A stretch of DNA of 64,000 bases from Loktanella sp. M215 (GTDB lineage Bacteria > Pseudomonadota > Alphaproteobacteria > Rhodobacterales > Rhodobacteraceae). Location of the stretch: positions 186,001 to 250,000 of the forward strand of contig NZ_WMEA01000004.1 in NCBI RefSeq assembly GCF_021735925.1, given 5' to 3'. The first letter of the stretch is position 1, and every line of letters begins with the position of its first letter. The position numbers and the translations under genes were made by a program. The notes under the pieces are model-generated. The model had not been told where the DNA came from and ran no database searches. It worked only from the letters and a program-made list of their open reading frames with translations. Below, in pieces: positions 60,853 to 64,000 of this stretch.

Positions 60853-62834
60853 CAGCGGGGTTCTCCCGGCGCGATCAGGCGCCAAATTGCGTAAGGACGG
60901 GACTCAGGGTCGAGGTGCAGGGTCTGGTACTTGCCGTGCCAGGTGAAACGGTTGCCCTTGACCAGATCCTCGACCTCGATCGAGGCGTTGTCGTCCAGCC
61001 CAAACTTCCAGAGCGGAATCTCGAAGGTGAACTCGGCCGGGGCGTAGGGGTCGATCAGGACGTGGAACAGGACGAAGTTGCCGGTTTCGGCATCGTGGCG
61101 CGCGTAGGCCAGCACGCGGTTGTCGTTGGCCACTTCGAACTGCAGGTTGGTGAAGTCGCGCATCGCCGGCTGTTCGCGCCGGACGCGGTTGATCAGGCGG
61201 ACGTCGTCCTTGATGTGACCGGGCGCGTCATAGTCGCGGTGGCGCAACTCGTACTTCTCGCTGTCGAGGTATTCCTCGCGCCCGGGCAACGGCGCTGCCT
61301 CGCAGAGCTCGAACCCCGAATAAAGGCCCCAGTTGCCCGCAAGGCTCGCGGCCAGAATGGCCCGCGTGCGGAACCCCGGACGGCCAGAGGTCTGCAGGAA
61401 GACCGGGTTGATGTCGGGCGTGTTGACGAAGAAGTTCGGCCGCATGTAGTGGCGGCAGTCTTCGTTCGTCAGCTCCGTCAGGTATTCCGTCAGTTCAGCC
61501 TTGTCGTTGCGCCAGGTGTAGTAGCTGTAAGACTGGTTGAATCCCACCTTCGCCAGCCTCTTCATCACCTTGGGACGGGTGAAGGCTTCGGCCAGGAAGA
61601 TCGCGCCGGGGTGGACGGCGTGCACCTCCGCGATGATCCATTCCCAGAAGGGAAACGGCTTGGTGTGCGGGTTGTCGACGCGAAAGCACAAGACGCCATG
61701 CCCGGCCCAGAACAGGAACATGTCGCGGATCGCTTCCCAGAAGGGCGCGTTCGGTGTGCCGTCGTCCAGATAGTAGCGGAAATTGACGATGTCCTCGTAT
61801 TTCTTCGGCGGGTTTTCCGCGTATTTGATGGTGCCGTCGGGCCTGCGATCAAACCAGTCGGGGTGTTCCGCAATCCAGGGGTGATCGGGCGACGCGTTCA
61901 GCGCGATGTCCATCGCGATCTCGAGGTTATAGTCCGTCGCAGCTGCGACCAGCGCATCGAAGTCGTCCAGTGTGCCAAGCTCGGGATGCACCGCCGAATT
62001 GCCACCCTCATCCGATCCGATCGCATATGGCGAGCCAACGTCGTCAGAGCCTGCGGCCAAGGTGTTGTTTTTGCCCTTGCGGTTGGTCGAACCGATCGGA
62101 TGGATTGGCGGGAAGTAAAGCACGTCGAAGCCCAGATCTTTGACGTAAGGCAGGCGGTCGATGGTGGTACGGAATGTGCCGTGCTTACCTTCCGCGCCGG
62201 TCGAACGGGGAAAGAGCTCGTACCACGCACTGAAGGCAGCGCGTTCGTGATCGACCCAGACTGGAACCTTGTGATCGTAGGTGCAGGCATTGGCCCGTGG
62301 ACCCGCGCGGTGCATCAGCGCATCGGTCTCCTCCGACATCACGACATCCACCGCGGTCTTGCTCTTCAGCGCCTTCGCCAGCGCCGTCAACGCCTTGGCA
62401 TCTGCGCCTTGCGCCGGCGTGTCGGCGATCATCAGACGCGCTTCCTCGATCTCCACTGAGACATCCTGACCGGCCGCGATCTTTTTCGCGGCATCGCGCC
62501 GCCAAGTGCCCCAAACGTCACGCCAAGCGGCGATCATAAAGGTATGTGGGCCGGGCGCGTCGAAAGTGACCTCAGCCTGCCAGCGGTCATTCTTCAACGC
62601 CTGCATCCGCGTTTCGGTCCACTCCGCTTGGCCGTCCGCACGGGTCAGCACCGCCGCCGCAAAGACTTCGTGACCGTCTCCGAAGACATCGGCTGAAATC
62701 TCTAAGGGCCAGCCTACCACCGCCTTTGCAGCAAATCTTCCGGCATCGATCTCAGGCTTTACAGCCTCGATAACCATGCGCGAAGCTCCGAGACTTTGCA
62801 GCGAACTTCGGGAAGCCTGAGGATCCAATGTCAT
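60852..62834 (-). CDS. glgE: Maltosyltransferase GlgE
   Basis: A 660-residue GH13 subfamily enzyme; AAAAGG precedes the ATG at 62834. N-terminal beta domain, then YFPPIHPIGSTNRKGKNN, nucleophile D387 in CFRVDNPHTKPFPFW, E416 in IFLAEAFTRPKVM. It extends alpha-1,4-glucan from maltose 1-phosphate. First gene of the operon with treS-mak and glgB, i.e. the GlgE pathway. Confidence 0.95.
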   Translation of the reverse strand: MTLDPQASRSSLQSLGASRMVIEAVKPEIDAGRFAAKAVVGWPLEISADVFGDGHEVFAAAVLTRADGQAEWTETRMQALKNDRWQAEVTFDAPGPHTFMIAAWRDVWGTWRRDAAKKIAAGQDVSVEIEEARLMIADTPAQGADAKALTALAKALKSKTAVDVVMSEETDALMHRAGPRANACTYDHKVPVWVDHERAAFSAWYELFPRSTGAEGKHGTFRTTIDRLPYVKDLGFDVLYFPPIHPIGSTNRKGKNNTLAAGSDDVGSPYAIGSDEGGNSAVHPELGTLDDFDALVAAATDYNLEIAMDIALNASPDHPWIAEHPDWFDRRPDGTIKYAENPPKKYEDIVNFRYYLDDGTPNAPFWEAIRDMFLFWAGHGVLCFRVDNPHTKPFPFWEWIIAEVHAVHPGAIFLAEAFTRPKVMKRLAKVGFNQSYSYYTWRNDKAELTEYLTELTNEDCRHYMRPNFFVNTPDINPVFLQTSGRPGFRTRAILAASLAGNWGLYSGFELCEAAPLPGREEYLDSEKYELRHRDYDAPGHIKDDVRLINRVRREQPAMRDFTNLQFEVANDNRVLAYARHDAETGNFVLFHVLIDPYAPAEFTFEIPLWKFGLDDNASIEVEDLVKGNRFTWHGKYQTLHLDPESRPYAIWRLIAPGEPR

Positions 62835-62961
62835 GGGTCTATACCTTTTCAGTATCGCTTTTTACGTAGTATCAATGATGTGAGACATCGTTCGTTCCTT
62901 AGCTCGCCCGTTTATATTGCGACAATTCAGTCTTAACGACGCCTGAGAGATGAAGACGGGA

Positions 62962-63281
62962 TCAATGTCCGGTTATTGGACGTGACGCTTTAGGATGGAG
63001 GAATTGCTCGCTGGCCTGTTGTCCGATCCCCACATCCCGTGCCGCTTGGGACAGTGCGCTAAATCCCGCGTTACCGCCCAGGCTCGCCTGGACTTTGTTC
63101 GGGTAAATTACGGCATAGCCATGCGTCGGTCCTGCTTGCGCCGAAAGATCGGCGACAGATAAAGGTCCCTGATCCCGTTCGGGACCAGATGCTGCAGATG
63201 ATCCTGCGCCACAGCAGTAACGCGGTCGCGCAGTTGCAGACGGAAGGTTGCGGTCAATGGAATTTTGGCTGTGTTACCCAT
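62962..63281 (-). pseudogene. treY: treY remnant (malto-oligosyltrehalose synthase)
   Basis: The ATG at 63281 gives IPLTATFRLQLRDRV, then LVPNGIRDLYLSPIF, the TreY N-terminus. Around 63133 the frame shifts; in the next frame AGPTHGYAVIYPNKVQASLG and GNAGFSALSQAARDVGIG follow, as in TreY, then it ends at 62962. TreY is normally over 700 residues, so over 85 percent is missing. It overlaps the end of treZ by 28 bases. Confidence 0.85.
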
Positions 63282-64000
63282 GTGCAAAATGCAAAATCGT
63301 TTGTCGGAGCGCCGAGCTGCAAACCTGCGCCATCGATTGGCCATAGATCCGGCGGCACGGCTTGGCCCAACTGCACAACGCTGTGCAATTTCCCCGCGCC
63401 GAAGGACCAGGTGACTGCCAGTGCCTTCGACCCGATGACGTGGGAACTGGCCCCAGTCTGGCCGCTGTGTAGAAGGGGCAGAACCTGTGTGCACCGCCAC
63501 GCCAGTAGGCGGGCAGTCAGATTGCGCCAGTCGTCGGCATCTTCGGGTAAGGTGTTGTAGGGTCGTGCGCTGGCAAAAGTCGCGGGGTCCAGCGGATCGG
63601 GTAGGTCACCACCGAACCCCGTAAAGGACGAGAACTCGGCCAGACGGCCCTTGCGAACGATATCAGCGAGATCGCCCTGAAAGTCGCAAAAAAAGGGGAA
63701 CGGCGTGCGCGCCCCTACTTCCTCGCCTTGAAACAGCATCGGCACGAAGGGCGCGGTCAGCAGCAGCGCATGCGCCACCCGCATCGCCTCCGGCCCGGCG
63801 AGCGCAATCAGCCGTTCACCCAGCGCGCGGTTGCCGATCTGGTCGTGCGTCTGGTTGGCGTTGACGAAGGCGTCGGGCGGCAGGTGGGCGCTGGGTGCGC
63901 CGCGCGGCGGGCCGTCATGCGGATCGTCTTGCCGGGACTGCCCCTGTGCGACGTGGCCATCGGTCAGCGCGATCGCAAGATCCCCAATGGGATCAACGGA
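63254..64000 (-). CDS. treZ: Malto-oligosyltrehalose trehalohydrolase TreZ (C-terminal part)
   Basis: The gene runs off the right edge of the window; the frame is open to base 64000. About 248 residues are seen: DPIGDLAIALTDG, SAHLPPDAFVNANQTHDQIG, PFVPMLFQGEEVGARTPFPF and LPDPLDPATFA, all TreZ hallmarks of the last third. It releases trehalose from malto-oligosyltrehalose made by TreY. With treY broken it has no obvious substrate source in this locus. Confidence 0.9.
   Translation of the reverse strand, partial: SVDPIGDLAIALTDGHVAQGQSRQDDPHDGPPRGAPSAHLPPDAFVNANQTHDQIGNRALGERLIALAGPEAMRVAHALLLTAPFVPMLFQGEEVGARTPFPFFCDFQGDLADIVRKGRLAEFSSFTGFGGDLPDPLDPATFASARPYNTLPEDADDWRNLTARLLAWRCTQVLPLLHSGQTGASSHVIGSKALAVTWSFGAGKLHSVVQLGQAVPPDLWPIDGAGLQLGAPTNDFAFCTWVTQPKFH

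Noticed and set aside
58936..60894. 652-codon plus-strand frame
   Set aside because: It is antisense to the TreS-maltokinase gene, which has clear catalytic motifs on the other strand.
60915..62459. 514-codon plus-strand frame
   Set aside because: Antisense shadow of glgE in a GC-rich gene.
62875..62895. EcfG-like site before glgE
   Set aside because: GGAAC is present but the -10 reads CATT instead of CGTT; too weak.
1..64000. CRISPR arrays, rRNA, tRNA and replication origin
   Set aside because: I looked for repeats with regular spacers, tRNA T-arm motifs and repABC-type genes and saw none.

Overview
The window looks like part of an alphaproteobacterial replicon, most likely Rhodobacteraceae (Roseobacter group). 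The basis is the family content (DUF3768, DUF4942 methyltransferase, HvrA/H-NS-type protein, HWE-type sensor kinase, EcfG-like promoter motifs) and a GC-rich sequence. I see no rRNA, tRNA, CRISPR array or replication origin. The genus cannot be fixed from the sequence.

Region 1 (1-9.3 kb) is an accessory, plasmid- or island-like module. Two minus-strand operons (3803 to 1342: three unknown proteins and a DUF4942/N6-adenine methyltransferase; 8733 to 5669: DUF3768 protein, ParB-like protein, membrane protein) each begin exactly at one copy of a ~530-bp repeat (3803-4330 and 8733-9264). Each repeat can fold on the plus strand into a structured RNA with an 18-bp closing stem, wobble and covarying changes between copies, and an intrinsic terminator. 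Between the operons lies a small plus-strand set (DUF2726 protein, thermonuclease-like protein, 52-aa protein).

Region 2 (9.5-23.8 kb) is mixed: DUF2177 membrane protein, H-NS-like protein, SRAP peptidase, a stress helical-bundle gene broken by one stop codon, fdhD with an FdhF/YdeP oxidoreductase, a sensory-rhodopsin-transducer homologue with no rhodopsin nearby, nitrilase, galU, DUF421, an MscS channel and a large catalase.

Region 3 (23.9-31.9 kb) has a tightly coupled five-gene operon (GT4, acyl-CoA dehydrogenase-like, PIG-L deacetylase, NodS-like methyltransferase, GT2), then a YciF-type ferritin-like gene, a DUF421 protein, a Crp/Fnr regulator, a glyoxalase-fold protein and a deaminase.

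Region 4 (32-43 kb) is sensory and DNA repair: an HWE kinase, a receiver protein, a photoactive-yellow-protein homologue 12 bp upstream of a histidine kinase, LigD and Ku (bacterial NHEJ), further small stress genes and a type II NADH dehydrogenase.

Region 5 (43-53 kb) holds an internally deleted sdhB, an intact IS5/IS1182-like element, a ferritin-like protein, manganese catalase, DUF421 and DUF202 membrane proteins, and a second version of the Crp / response regulator / kinase / DUF2934 / deaminase block whose decay complements the first version at 29.8-31.9 kb.

Region 6 (53-64 kb) is alpha-glucan and trehalose metabolism on the minus strand: treZ (partial), a treY remnant, glgE, treS-maltokinase, glgB, a receiver-like protein, a small coupled protein and a frameshifted otsA. 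Both the OtsA route and the TreY-TreZ route look broken here, leaving TreS and the GlgE pathway.

Seven sites match the EcfG general-stress promoter (GGAAC-N16/17-[C/T]GTT) and lie before stress genes: catalase, Mn-catalase, ferritin-like, helical-bundle and small membrane proteins. Much of 12-47 kb can therefore be read as one general-stress regulon carrying photosensory genes.
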